Shown piece by piece: positions 8,689-16,428 of a DNA stretch of 64,000 bases; position 1 is the stretch's first letter; each line of letters begins with the position of its first letter. Made by a program: the position numbers and the translations under genes. This DNA comes from Sphingomonas sp. NBWT7 (GTDB lineage: Bacteria > Pseudomonadota > Alphaproteobacteria > Sphingomonadales > Sphingomonadaceae): contig NZ_CP043639.1 of the NCBI RefSeq assembly GCF_014217605.1, forward strand, positions 372,001 to 436,000, written 5' to 3'. The notes beneath the pieces are model-generated. The model searched no databases, was not told the origin of the DNA, and worked only from the letters and a program-made list of their open reading frames with translations.

Positions 8689-9137
8689 GCGTCGCCTTCC
8701 GCCGCGAGAGCGACGAGGAGCACAAGGAGCCGCGCTTCGAGCTCCCGCTGCCCGCGGGGCCGAACCTTGTCACTGCGCGCGGGCAGGCGCTGATCGATGA
8801 GCGGATCGCCGCCCTCGAGGCCGAGCGGCCCACCGCCGACGAGGCGCGCGCGGCCGAGATCGCGCGCGAGCTGCGCTACTGGGTGACGCGCCGCGCGACT
8901 GCGATCCTCGCACCGCCGCCGCCCGTCGACGAGGTCGCCTTCGGCAGCACCGTGACGTTCCGGCTCAACGGCAAGGAGCAGCGGATCACGCTCGTCGGCG
9001 ACGACGAGGCTGAACCCGCCGCCGGCCTCGTCTCCTTCTCCGCGCCACTCGCCCGCGCGATGATCGGGGCGGGGGAGGGCGAGCTCGTCGCCTTCAACGG
9101 GCGTGACGACGCGATCGAGATCCTCGCGCTGGGGTGA
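8685..9137 (+). CDS. GreA/GreB-like (FKBP-fold C-terminal) protein
   Basis: A 150-residue protein starting with GTG that overlaps the mmsB stop (GTGA). Residues about 25-75 form a helical stretch (LIDERIAALEAERPTADEARAAEIARELRYW), and residues about 85-150 match the GreA/GreB C-terminal domain (VAFGSTVTFRLNGKEQRITLVGDDEAEPAAGLVSF, then GEGELVAF). This resembles RNA polymerase-binding Gre-factor homologues or nucleoside-diphosphate-kinase-regulator (Rnk) type proteins. The acidic coiled-coil tip that lets GreA stimulate transcript cleavage is not obvious, so it may bind polymerase without cleavage activity. Function inferred. Confidence 0.7.
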   Translation: MSVAFRRESDEEHKEPRFELPLPAGPNLVTARGQALIDERIAALEAERPTADEARAAEIARELRYWVTRRATAILAPPPPVDEVAFGSTVTFRLNGKEQRITLVGDDEAEPAAGLVSFSAPLARAMIGAGEGELVAFNGRDDAIEILALG

Positions 9138-9221
9138 TCTGCCGGCGGTGGCCCCCACGAGCCACGGCACCAACGATGTCGTGCCGCGTTTCGCTCGCAT
9201 CCCATATACAGGAGCGACGGC

Positions 9222-9686
9222 ATGAGTATTTTCGGTGCGATCAAGAAAGCGATCTTTGGCGATCGCGGGCCGCTTGGCGGTCAATTCTCGGGCAAGCCGG
9301 CCCCGGCGCCGAGCCCGCAGGCGGCTCCCGCGCCCACCCCGCAGTCGCGCCCGGCGCCTACGCCTAACGCCACGCCGCAGCAGTCACCCGCCGCGACACC
9401 CGCGCAGGCAGCCCCCGCCGCAGCGCCGGTCGACGTCGAGAAAGTGTTGACCGATATCGCGGCGAAGCGCGGCGGGCCGCAGCTCAACTGGCGCACATCG
9501 ATCGTCGACCTGATGAAGCTGCTCGACATCGATTCGAGCCTCGACAACCGCAAGGAGCTGGCGACCGAGCTCGGCTATTCCGGTGCGAAGGACGGGTCGG
9601 CGGAGATGAACATCTGGCTCCACAAGGCGGTGATGCGCGAGCTGGAGAAGAACGGCGGCGTCGTGCCCGCCGGGCTGAAAGATTGA
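9222..9686 (+). CDS. DUF3597-family protein
   Basis: A 154-residue protein. The N-terminus MSIFGAIKKAIFG is followed by a low-complexity Pro/Ala-rich linker (about residues 25-68), then a conserved globular domain (LNWRTSIVDLMKLLDIDSSLDNRKELATELGYSG...) matching the DUF3597 family as I remember it. That domain resembles a LysM-adjacent or stress-type helper domain, but no function is established. Start ATG follows GGAGCGACGG. It stands alone between the valine cluster and the MFS gene. Confidence 0.8.
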   Translation: MSIFGAIKKAIFGDRGPLGGQFSGKPAPAPSPQAAPAPTPQSRPAPTPNATPQQSPAATPAQAAPAAAPVDVEKVLTDIAAKRGGPQLNWRTSIVDLMKLLDIDSSLDNRKELATELGYSGAKDGSAEMNIWLHKAVMRELEKNGGVVPAGLKD

Positions 9687-9778
9687 CGTTGCCGATCGCG
9701 CGGTCCCGGCGGCCGCGCGATCGATCCGCTTGCCGCCCCCCGCCGTTGCGCTAGACGAACGGCAACGGAGGGGCGAGC

Positions 9779-11380
9779 ATGACGATGGCGGCAGACGGCG
9801 TAGCGGGGGAACCGGCGCCGAGCGACATTCGGCTGGTGATATCGGCGTCGGCGCTCGGCACCGTGTTCGAATGGTATGATTTCTTCATCTACGGCACGCT
9901 CGCCGCCTCGGGCGTGATCGGACGCACCTTCTTCCCCGCGGGCAACGAAACGGTGCAGGCACTGCTCGCCTGGGCGGGTTTCGCTGTCGGCTTCGGGTTT
10001 CGGCCGCTGGGCGCGGTGGTGTTCGGCTATCTCGGCGACCGGTTGGGGCGCAAATACACGTTTCTCGTCACAATCACGCTGATGGGCATCGCCACCGCCG
10101 GCGTCGGCCTGGTGCCGTCCTATGCCGCGATCGGCATGGCGGCGCCGCTGATCGTCATCCTGCTGCGGATCGCGCAAGGGCTGGCGCTCGGCGGTGAATA
10201 TGGCGGGGCGGCGGTCTATGTCGCCGAGCATTCGCCCGCTGGCCGCAGCGGCTATTACACCAGTTTCATCCAGGCGGGCGTCGCCGGCGGCTTCGTGCTC
10301 AGCCTCGCGGTCGTGCTCGGCTTCAAGGCGCTGATTCCGGCCGACGCGTGGAGCGCATGGGGCTGGCGCCTGCCGTTCCTCTTCTCGGTGCTGCTGCTCG
10401 CAATCTCGCTGTGGATGCGCCTCAAGCTGTCCGAAAGCCCGGTATTCAAGAAGATGCGCGCGGCGGGCGAAATCGAGAAGAATCCCGTGCGCGCCAGCTT
10501 CACCTATCCCGGCAATGTGAAGCGGATGTTCGTCGCGCTGATCGGCATCGCCGCCGGGCTGACGGTGATCTGGTACACGTCGATGTTCAGCGTCCTGTCG
10601 TTCCTGCAGACGACGATGCGCGTCGAGGAAACGACGGCGCAACTGCTGTCGGGCGCCGGCGCGATGATGGGATTGTTCTGGTTCGTCTATTTCGGGCGGC
10701 TGTCGGATCGTATCGGGCGCAAGAAGCCGATCGTCATCGGCTACGTCCTGACGCTGATCCTGCTGTTCCCGATCTTCTGGCTGATCGCCGGCGCCGCGAA
10801 CCCCGCCCTCGCCGCGGCCGGGCGCGCGTCGCCGGTCGTCGTCTCAGGCCCGGATTGCACCTACAGCCCGTTCGCGGTGAAGCAGGCGACCGAGTGCGGC
10901 CGGCTGCTCGATACACTGTCTAAGAAGGGGGTGCCGTACACCACGGCCAAGGCGCCGGTGACGACGCTCACCATCGGGGCGCAGCCGCTCGCCGATCGCT
11001 CCCCCGCGGCGATCGACGCCGCCCTCGCGCAGGCGGGCTACGATCTCGCGAAGGTCTCGCCGTCCGCCGGCAATGTCGCGCTGATCCTGCTCGGCATTCT
11101 CGCGATCACCGGCCTGTCGGGCATCACCTATGGCCCCGTCGCGGCGGCGCTCGCCGAGATGTTCCCGCCGGCGATCCGCTATTCCTCGCTGTCGATCCCC
11201 TATCATCTGGGCACCGGCTATTTCGGCGGATTTCTGCCGTTCATCAGCCAGTATATCGTCGCGAAGACGGGGGATCCGTTCGCCGGGCTATGGTATACCT
11301 GGGCGATCGCGCTGCTCGCGCTGGTCGTGTGCCTCGTCTGGTTGCGCGACGATGCGCAAGGGCGCGCGACGGTGGCGTGA
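9779..11380 (+). CDS. MFS transporter, metabolite:H+ symporter (MHS) type
   Basis: A 533-residue inner-membrane protein with about 12 hydrophobic segments. The N-terminal TVFEWYDFFIYGTLA and the loop 2-3 motif GYLGDRLGRKYTF are typical of the MHS group (proline/betaine/alpha-ketoglutarate-type carriers). A second conserved loop, GRLSDRIGRKKP, opens the second half. An insert of about 90 mostly polar residues (roughly 345-435, from NPALAAAGRASP to LAKVSPSAG) with two cysteines lies in an extracytoplasmic loop, accounting for the extra length. Substrate cannot be read from sequence. Confidence 0.85.
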   Translation: MTMAADGVAGEPAPSDIRLVISASALGTVFEWYDFFIYGTLAASGVIGRTFFPAGNETVQALLAWAGFAVGFGFRPLGAVVFGYLGDRLGRKYTFLVTITLMGIATAGVGLVPSYAAIGMAAPLIVILLRIAQGLALGGEYGGAAVYVAEHSPAGRSGYYTSFIQAGVAGGFVLSLAVVLGFKALIPADAWSAWGWRLPFLFSVLLLAISLWMRLKLSESPVFKKMRAAGEIEKNPVRASFTYPGNVKRMFVALIGIAAGLTVIWYTSMFSVLSFLQTTMRVEETTAQLLSGAGAMMGLFWFVYFGRLSDRIGRKKPIVIGYVLTLILLFPIFWLIAGAANPALAAAGRASPVVVSGPDCTYSPFAVKQATECGRLLDTLSKKGVPYTTAKAPVTTLTIGAQPLADRSPAAIDAALAQAGYDLAKVSPSAGNVALILLGILAITGLSGITYGPVAAALAEMFPPAIRYSSLSIPYHLGTGYFGGFLPFISQYIVAKTGDPFAGLWYTWAIALLALVVCLVWLRDDAQGRATVA

Positions 11381-11408
11381 TCGCACCGCCGCGGCTAAGG
11401 CGCCGCGG

Positions 11409-12434
11409 ATGACTGCGCCCAGCCGCCTTCGGCTCGATCGAGCCGCACTCGTCGACAATTGGCGTACGCTGGCGCGCATGAGCGGCACGGCGGCATGCGG
11501 CGCGGCGGTGAAGGCCGACGGCTACGGCCTGGGTGCGCGCGTCGTCGTGACGCATCTTGCCGCCGCCGGTTGCCGCGACTTCTTCGTTGCCACCTGGGCC
11601 GAGGCAGCGGCGCTCGGCGAGCTCGATGTGCCGCTGAGCGTGCTCCACGGCGTTCGTGCCGAGGACTTGGAGCAGGCGCTGCTCGGTCGCGCGCGGCCGG
11701 TGCTCAATACCGCGGCACAAGTGCGGCGCTGGCGTGAAGCGGGGGGCGGGGCGTGCGACGTGATGGTCGACACCGGCATGAATCGGCTCGGCATCTCTCC
11801 CGCGGACGTTCACGCCGGGCTGCTCGACGGGCTGACGATCGACACGCTGATGAGCCACCTTGCCTGCGCCGATGAGGACGTGCCGATGAACGTGCAGCAG
11901 CGCCAGGCGCTCGCCGGGCTGGCTGGGCGGACGGCGGCGCAGCGGCTAAGCCTCGCCAACTCCGCCGGGATCGCGCTTGGCAACGATTACGCGTTCGATC
12001 TCACGCGGCCTGGACTCGCGCTCTACGGCGGCGTTCCGCGCGGCGAGTTCGCCGCGGTCATCCGGCCCGTCGTGACGATCGAGGCGCAGGTGCTGCAAGT
12101 GCGCCGCGTGCCGGCTGGCGCACCCGTCGGCTACAACGCCACCTGGACCGCGCGCCGCGACAGCGAGGTGGCGATCGTTAACCTCGGCTATGCGGACGGG
12201 TACCGCCGTGCGCTGTCGGATCGTGGCACGGCGTTCGTCGGTGGCAGCGCAGTGCCGGTGATCGGCCGGGTCTCGATGGACCTTACGGCGCTGGACGTGA
12301 CCGATCGGCCGGTTGGCGAAGGTGAGTGGGTTGGGTTCGACACCGATCTGGCGCGGGTGTCGGCCGCATCGGGCGTGTCGCAGTACGAGCTGCTCACTGG
12401 CCTCGGCGCTCGTTTCGAGCGCTGCTGGACCTGA
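11409..12434 (+). CDS. alr: alanine racemase
   Basis: A 341-residue PLP enzyme that interconverts L- and D-alanine for peptidoglycan. The PLP lysine is Lys35 in AAVKADGYGLGA and the second catalytic base is Tyr242 in VGYNATWTA. The N-terminal TIM-barrel and C-terminal beta domain (ending VSQYELLTGLGARFER) are complete. ATG at 11409 is the first in-frame start that avoids reading into the transporter gene. It is convergent with the PhaC-like gene, with only four bases between stops. Confidence 0.92.
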   Translation: MTAPSRLRLDRAALVDNWRTLARMSGTAACGAAVKADGYGLGARVVVTHLAAAGCRDFFVATWAEAAALGELDVPLSVLHGVRAEDLEQALLGRARPVLNTAAQVRRWREAGGGACDVMVDTGMNRLGISPADVHAGLLDGLTIDTLMSHLACADEDVPMNVQQRQALAGLAGRTAAQRLSLANSAGIALGNDYAFDLTRPGLALYGGVPRGEFAAVIRPVVTIEAQVLQVRRVPAGAPVGYNATWTARRDSEVAIVNLGYADGYRRALSDRGTAFVGGSAVPVIGRVSMDLTALDVTDRPVGEGEWVGFDTDLARVSAASGVSQYELLTGLGARFERCWT

Positions 12435-12438
12435 TCGT

Positions 12439-13491
12439 TCACCCCACGCTGCGCAGCCAGTCGCGCAGCGGTTCCCACAGCTGCTGCTTGGCACGACTGC
12501 CGACGACCATGCCGACGTGTCCCGCGCCCAGATCACGTCGGTCGGCTAATCCGATTGCGCTGGTAGCGGGTACGATGCGATCGTTGAGCGAGACGAACTC
12601 CGCAGCGGGGCAACGGAGCGTGAGCGGATCGACGGGCGCGCCGGCGACGCGCCATTCGCCGCGCCCCGTCACGTCGCGGGCGAGGAAGTCCTCGAACAGT
12701 TCGGCGCCCGCGGCATAGGTCAGCGGCGCGCCGGCGTTGGCCCAATCCTCCATTGCAACGAACATCGTCGCCTCCGCATCGGGCATTGAAGCGAACGCCT
12801 CGTACTTCGCGATCGTGCGCGCCGGATCGAGCCTCCAGAAGCCGGTCTGCAGCACTTCCATCGGGACGAGGCCGAGCGACGCGCATCCCGGCTGCGCGGA
12901 TAACCACAGCGCCGCAATGTCCCGTCGCGCCGCTTCGCTATAGCCGGCGAAGCGCCAGGGGGAGGCGATCGTCGCGACGCCGGCCACCGGCCCAACCGCA
13001 GCCGCCGCGAGGCTCATCGTCCCGCCGAGGCAATAGCCGACCAGGATCGGCGGCTGGGCGAAGCGGCGGATCATCGGTAGCAGCAGCCGCTCGACGTGGC
13101 CGCCGACGCCCATCGCGTGCTCATCGGCGGACGGCGTTCCCCAGTCGACCATCCACGTGCGAAACCCCTGCGTCGCGATCCACCGCAACAGGGAGCGTCC
13201 GTCGATGAGATCGAGGATGTGCGGCGGATTGATCAGCGAGGGGACGAAGACCACCGGCCGCCCATCACCACCGTAATCGCGCAGCCGCGTTCGGCCCTGC
13301 TGCCGCCTCGCCGACGCCAAGCGACGCGGAGTTCGGCGATATGCCTGATAGCGCCGGAGGCCAGCCAATGCCGCGGCTCGACGTGACGGCGATGTTGCGG
13401 TTTCGCTGCGCAACATGTCGAGGAATAGCGGCAGCGGGCGTGGTCCGTGTTGCAGCGCCGCATGCGATGCTATAGCCCCGTCGTCATTCAC
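12439..13491 (-). CDS. PhaC-like alpha/beta hydrolase (short PHA synthase homologue)
   Basis: About 350 residues. The nucleophile motif is GYCLGG with cysteine (Cys154 from this start), as in PHA synthases, rather than the serine of lipases; the acid is in SLNDRIVPAT and the histidine in GAGHVGMV. RPVVFVPSLINPPHILDL and GFRTWMVDWG also match PhaC. The size is that of class III PhaC, but no PhaE partner is nearby. It is divergent from phaR, which supports a PHA-related role. Start is uncertain: the conserved HGPRPLPLF segment lies upstream of the first ATG (13416), so GTG 13491 is chosen; it leaves only 15 bases to phaR. Confidence 0.75.
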   Translation of the reverse strand: MNDDGAIASHAALQHGPRPLPLFLDMLRSETATSPSRRAAALAGLRRYQAYRRTPRRLASARRQQGRTRLRDYGGDGRPVVFVPSLINPPHILDLIDGRSLLRWIATQGFRTWMVDWGTPSADEHAMGVGGHVERLLLPMIRRFAQPPILVGYCLGGTMSLAAAAVGPVAGVATIASPWRFAGYSEAARRDIAALWLSAQPGCASLGLVPMEVLQTGFWRLDPARTIAKYEAFASMPDAEATMFVAMEDWANAGAPLTYAAGAELFEDFLARDVTGRGEWRVAGAPVDPLTLRCPAAEFVSLNDRIVPATSAIGLADRRDLGAGHVGMVVGSRAKQQLWEPLRDWLRSVG

Positions 13492-13506
13492 GGGTGGGGC
13501 CTTGCG

Positions 13507-14049
13507 ATGAAGAAGCAGCACGACGGATCCGGGGCGGTCATCATCAAGAAATACGCCAATCGGCGGCTCTACAACACCGAAAGTTCGTCCTACATCACGC
13601 TCGACTATCTTGCGGCGATGACGCGCGAGGGGCGTGAGTTCAAAGTCGTCGACGCCAAGACCGACGACGACATCACGCATAACGTGCTGACGCAGATCAT
13701 CATGGAGGAGGAAGGCCGCGGCGCGACACCGATGCTGCCGGTCAATTTCCTGCGCCAGCTGATCTCGATGTACGGCGATTCGATGCAGGCGATGGTGCCG
13801 GGTTATCTCGAAGCGTCGATGGACAGTTTTCGCCGCAACCAGGCGCAATTCAAGTCGGCGGTCGAGGGTGCGTTCGCGGGTTCGCCGTTCGCCGAGATGG
13901 CGAAGCGCAACATGGCGATGTTCGAGGCTGCGACGAGCGCGTTCAAGCCGAAGGCCGCAGCGCCGGTAAGCGCGACCAAGGACGACGAGATCGCCGCGCT
14001 CAAGGCCGAACTCGCCAAGCTGCAGGACAAGGTCGACAAGCTCGGCTGA
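13507..14049 (+). CDS. phaR: polyhydroxyalkanoate synthesis repressor PhaR
   Basis: A 180-residue regulator. Residues about 10-70 carry the PHB/PHA accumulation regulator DNA-binding domain (IIKKYANRRLYNTESSSYITLDYLA), followed by the PHB_acc segment (TPMLPVNFLRQLISMYGDSMQ). The C-terminus is a short coiled coil (KDDEIAALKAELAKLQDKVDKLG). PhaR proteins bind both DNA and PHA granules and repress phasin and PHA genes. The adjacent divergent PhaC-like gene fits. The upstream ATG at 13447 is rejected because it lies inside the divergent gene. Confidence 0.93.
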   Translation: MKKQHDGSGAVIIKKYANRRLYNTESSSYITLDYLAAMTREGREFKVVDAKTDDDITHNVLTQIIMEEEGRGATPMLPVNFLRQLISMYGDSMQAMVPGYLEASMDSFRRNQAQFKSAVEGAFAGSPFAEMAKRNMAMFEAATSAFKPKAAAPVSATKDDEIAALKAELAKLQDKVDKLG

Positions 14050-14055
14050 CGCGCC

Positions 14056-14077
14056 CGCCCGGCGATAGTGCCGGGCG
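14056..14077. terminator. hairpin between convergent phaR and methyltransferase genes
   Basis: CGCCCGGC and GCCGGGCG form an 8-bp perfect stem around GATAGT, seven bases after the phaR stop and just beyond the stop of the opposing gene. No strong T-run follows, so it is a probable rather than certain terminator and could act in both directions. Confidence 0.5.
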
Positions 14078-14093
14078 GCGGTTCGTCACGCCG

Positions 14094-14897
14094 TCACTTC
14101 GGCTTGACGAACTTCAGCGTGAAACGATCGCTCTCGCCGATTGCGGCGTATTTCGCGCGATCGACGTCTTTCAGCGCGAAGGTCGGCGGCAGCGTCCATA
14201 CGCCGCCGGGGTGATCGTGCGTGTCCTTGGGGTTGGCGTTGATCTGGCTCTCACCGGCAAGCTTGAACCCCGCGGCCTCGGCCAGACGCACCACTGTCGA
14301 GCGCTTGATATAGCCGCTCTTCTTCTCGAGCGCGGTGTCCATCGTTTCGGGCAGGCGGTGATCGACGATGCCGAGCACGCCGCCCGGCTTCAGCGCGGCG
14401 TAGAAGGCCGCAAATGTGCCCGGCGCGGCGGCCGGATTGTCGTTCATCAGCAAATTGTGGACGTTGCGGAACGTCAGCACGACGTCGGCGCTGCCGGCAG
14501 GCACCGTGCTGGCGCCGGTCGCTGGATCGATCGTCGCCACAGCCGTCGGGCCGAACCAGGCCTGCTTGCCCGCGAGCATCGTCTTCGTTCGATCGGCCGC
14601 GTTGCTCGGCACCAGCGCGACATAGCGGCCCTTGTCCTTGACCATCGGCGCCAGGATCTCGGTGTACCAACCGCCGCCGGGGACGAATTCCACCACGGTG
14701 TCGCCCGGTTTGACGCCGAAGAAGGCGAGCGTTTCGGCGGGGTGGCGATAGACGTCGCGCGCGCGGTTGGCGGCGCTGCGCTGCGGGTCCTTGAGCGCCG
14801 CGGCGACGGCACCGCTTGGCGCCTTTGGTGCGGCCGGAGCGGCACCCAGCGCGGCGGCGCTGGCGAGGAGGACGGTCGCAATGGCGGCGTGGCGCAT
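14094..14897 (-). CDS. exported class I SAM-methyltransferase-like protein
   Basis: A 267-residue protein with a signal-peptide-like start (RHAAIATVLLASAAALGAAPAAP) and then a methyltransferase fold: glycine-rich motif I VVEFVPGGGWYTEIL near residues 68-82, and GVLGIVDHRLPE near residue 178. It resembles the predicted periplasmic methyltransferase group of COG4798. A methyltransferase fold outside the cytoplasm is odd because SAM is not known to be supplied there; it may have another role or the signal may not be cleaved. It is convergent with phaR. Confidence 0.75.
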   Translation of the reverse strand: MRHAAIATVLLASAAALGAAPAAPKAPSGAVAAALKDPQRSAANRARDVYRHPAETLAFFGVKPGDTVVEFVPGGGWYTEILAPMVKDKGRYVALVPSNAADRTKTMLAGKQAWFGPTAVATIDPATGASTVPAGSADVVLTFRNVHNLLMNDNPAAAPGTFAAFYAALKPGGVLGIVDHRLPETMDTALEKKSGYIKRSTVVRLAEAAGFKLAGESQINANPKDTHDHPGGVWTLPPTFALKDVDRAKYAAIGESDRFTLKFVKPK

Positions 14898-14965
14898 TAT
14901 CTCTCTCCGGTTCGTCGTGCGCCGCGTTTGAGCGGCGCGATGGCACGGGGTGTGGAGGCAAGTCG

Positions 14966-15157
14966 ATGGCGACGCAAGCGGTGCTGCTGGGGGCGGCGGG
15001 ATCGTGTACGGCTGCGGCGCTGCTCGCGGCGTGGCGCGATCGCCGCCGCACGCGCCGTCACGATCCGGATGCGGTTGGGATCGTCGATTGGCGCACGGTA
15101 CAGCTGGCGGCGATCGGCGGCGCGCTTGTGCTGATCGTCCTCGCGATCAAGCAATAG
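14966..15157 (+). CDS. small membrane protein
   Basis: A 63-residue protein of unknown function. GGAGG lies seven to eleven bases before the ATG at 14966, which decides the start. Two hydrophobic segments (VLLGAAGSCTAAALLAAW and VQLAAIGGALVLIVLAI) flank a strongly basic loop (RDRRRTRRHDPDA), suggesting a two-helix hairpin with the basic loop in the cytoplasm. Its TAG is immediately followed by the stop codon of the convergent protease gene, with no spacer. Confidence 0.55.
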   Translation: MATQAVLLGAAGSCTAAALLAAWRDRRRTRRHDPDAVGIVDWRTVQLAAIGGALVLIVLAIKQ

Positions 15158-16324
15158 TTAGTAGAAGCGCCGCAGCGTCAGCCGTCGCTGCGTGCCGTCG
15201 CACAGCCCGAGCGTGACGACACGGCCCGGCGCGCCGGCGGACCAGGTGGCTAAGCTGCTACTGCCGTAGTTGGCGGGGATCGGCTGGCCGTCGATCGTGC
15301 AGACCGTCTCACCCTCCTTCCATCCCGCCGCCGCCGCTGGGCCGCCGCGCATCACGTGAAGGATGCGCAGCCGATCGGTGTCGACGCCGACCAGCAGCCC
15401 GCTGGTCGATCTGACGGGTGGCTGATCGGCAGTCGGGCCCGGGCTCAGCACCATCCGGCCGGCGGTGGGATCGAGCAGGACGCGATAGTTCTGCAGAAAC
15501 CCCGAGCCGATCCGCCCCGCGACCTCGATCGATTCGGAGAAACCGCCGGCCGGCTCGACGCGCACCTCGACCGAGCGTGCCGTCAACTGGCCGAGCGTCA
15601 GCGCCGGGACGATGCCGATCGTGCTCGTCACGGCGCCCGCCAGCCCGAAGGAGATCGCCGTTGTCGTCGGTGTCGTCGTCAGCCCCGCAGCCTTCCACCC
15701 GCCGCTGGTGACGGTGATCGATGATCCGTCGCCGGTATCGACCACCATCGGCCGCAGCCGCGCGGCGCCGAGCGTGACTTCGCTGACGTAGACCAGCCGA
15801 TCGCGCGAGATCGCGAGCGGCGCGGTACGCCCGTTGAACGGCATCCGGCCGCTCGGCAGCAGGCGAAAACGCCTGTTGGCGTAATCGATGTCGAGCGCAT
15901 AGGCGCCGGTCAGATCGCGCCCGACGAGAAGGTCGACCGCCTTGGCGCTACCGGTAGCGAGCGCCGGCAGCGTCGCGACGGTCAGCCCGCCACCGCGCCG
16001 CGTGACACCGCCGAGCGTCACCGTGCGCGTGCTGGCCCAGCCGATATCGACCAGACCACCGATCGCGGTCGCGCTGCCACCCGGACGGACCGGCATCGCC
16101 GCGGCCGTCGCAAAGCGGCGCGACAGCACCGAATAGCTGACGCCGGTATCGAGGATCGCGGTGGCGGGGCGGCCGTCGATCGCCATGGTGAAGCGCAACT
16201 GGTTGCCCGGCGTCAGATCGAACGGCACCCAGCGCGTCTCCGCATCCGTCGCTAGGATCGCGGTTCCAGCCGGCTGGGCGGCAGGCAGCGCGAGCGCCGA
16301 CAGGAGCATGGGAAGGAGAAACAC
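15158..16324 (-). CDS. exported retropepsin-like aspartyl protease with C-terminal PDZ domain
   Basis: A 388-residue protein with a signal peptide (about residues 1-20) and two aspartyl-protease half-domains, each carrying a D-T-G motif: Asp59 in ILDTGVSYS and Asp196 in VVDTGDGSS. The last 80 residues look like a PDZ domain (LRILHVMRGGPAAAAGWKEGETVCTIDGQPI). Such single-chain retropepsin-PDZ proteins occur in sphingomonads and bacteroidetes; substrates are unknown. The likely location is the periplasm. GTG is used as start; an internal ATG five codons on is an alternative. Confidence 0.82.
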   Translation of the reverse strand: MFLLPMLLSALALPAAQPAGTAILATDAETRWVPFDLTPGNQLRFTMAIDGRPATAILDTGVSYSVLSRRFATAAAMPVRPGGSATAIGGLVDIGWASTRTVTLGGVTRRGGGLTVATLPALATGSAKAVDLLVGRDLTGAYALDIDYANRRFRLLPSGRMPFNGRTAPLAISRDRLVYVSEVTLGAARLRPMVVDTGDGSSITVTSGGWKAAGLTTTPTTTAISFGLAGAVTSTIGIVPALTLGQLTARSVEVRVEPAGGFSESIEVAGRIGSGFLQNYRVLLDPTAGRMVLSPGPTADQPPVRSTSGLLVGVDTDRLRILHVMRGGPAAAAGWKEGETVCTIDGQPIPANYGSSSLATWSAGAPGRVVTLGLCDGTQRRLTLRRFY

Positions 16325-16428
16325 GTGCCCGCTTACCGGCTGTCGCGCAGATCCGCCATCACTGCGTTGGGCGGGCCCGCCCGCGGCTGCACCGGTGCCC
16401 GATCAGCGCTTAAGGTCAAGCGTGACGA

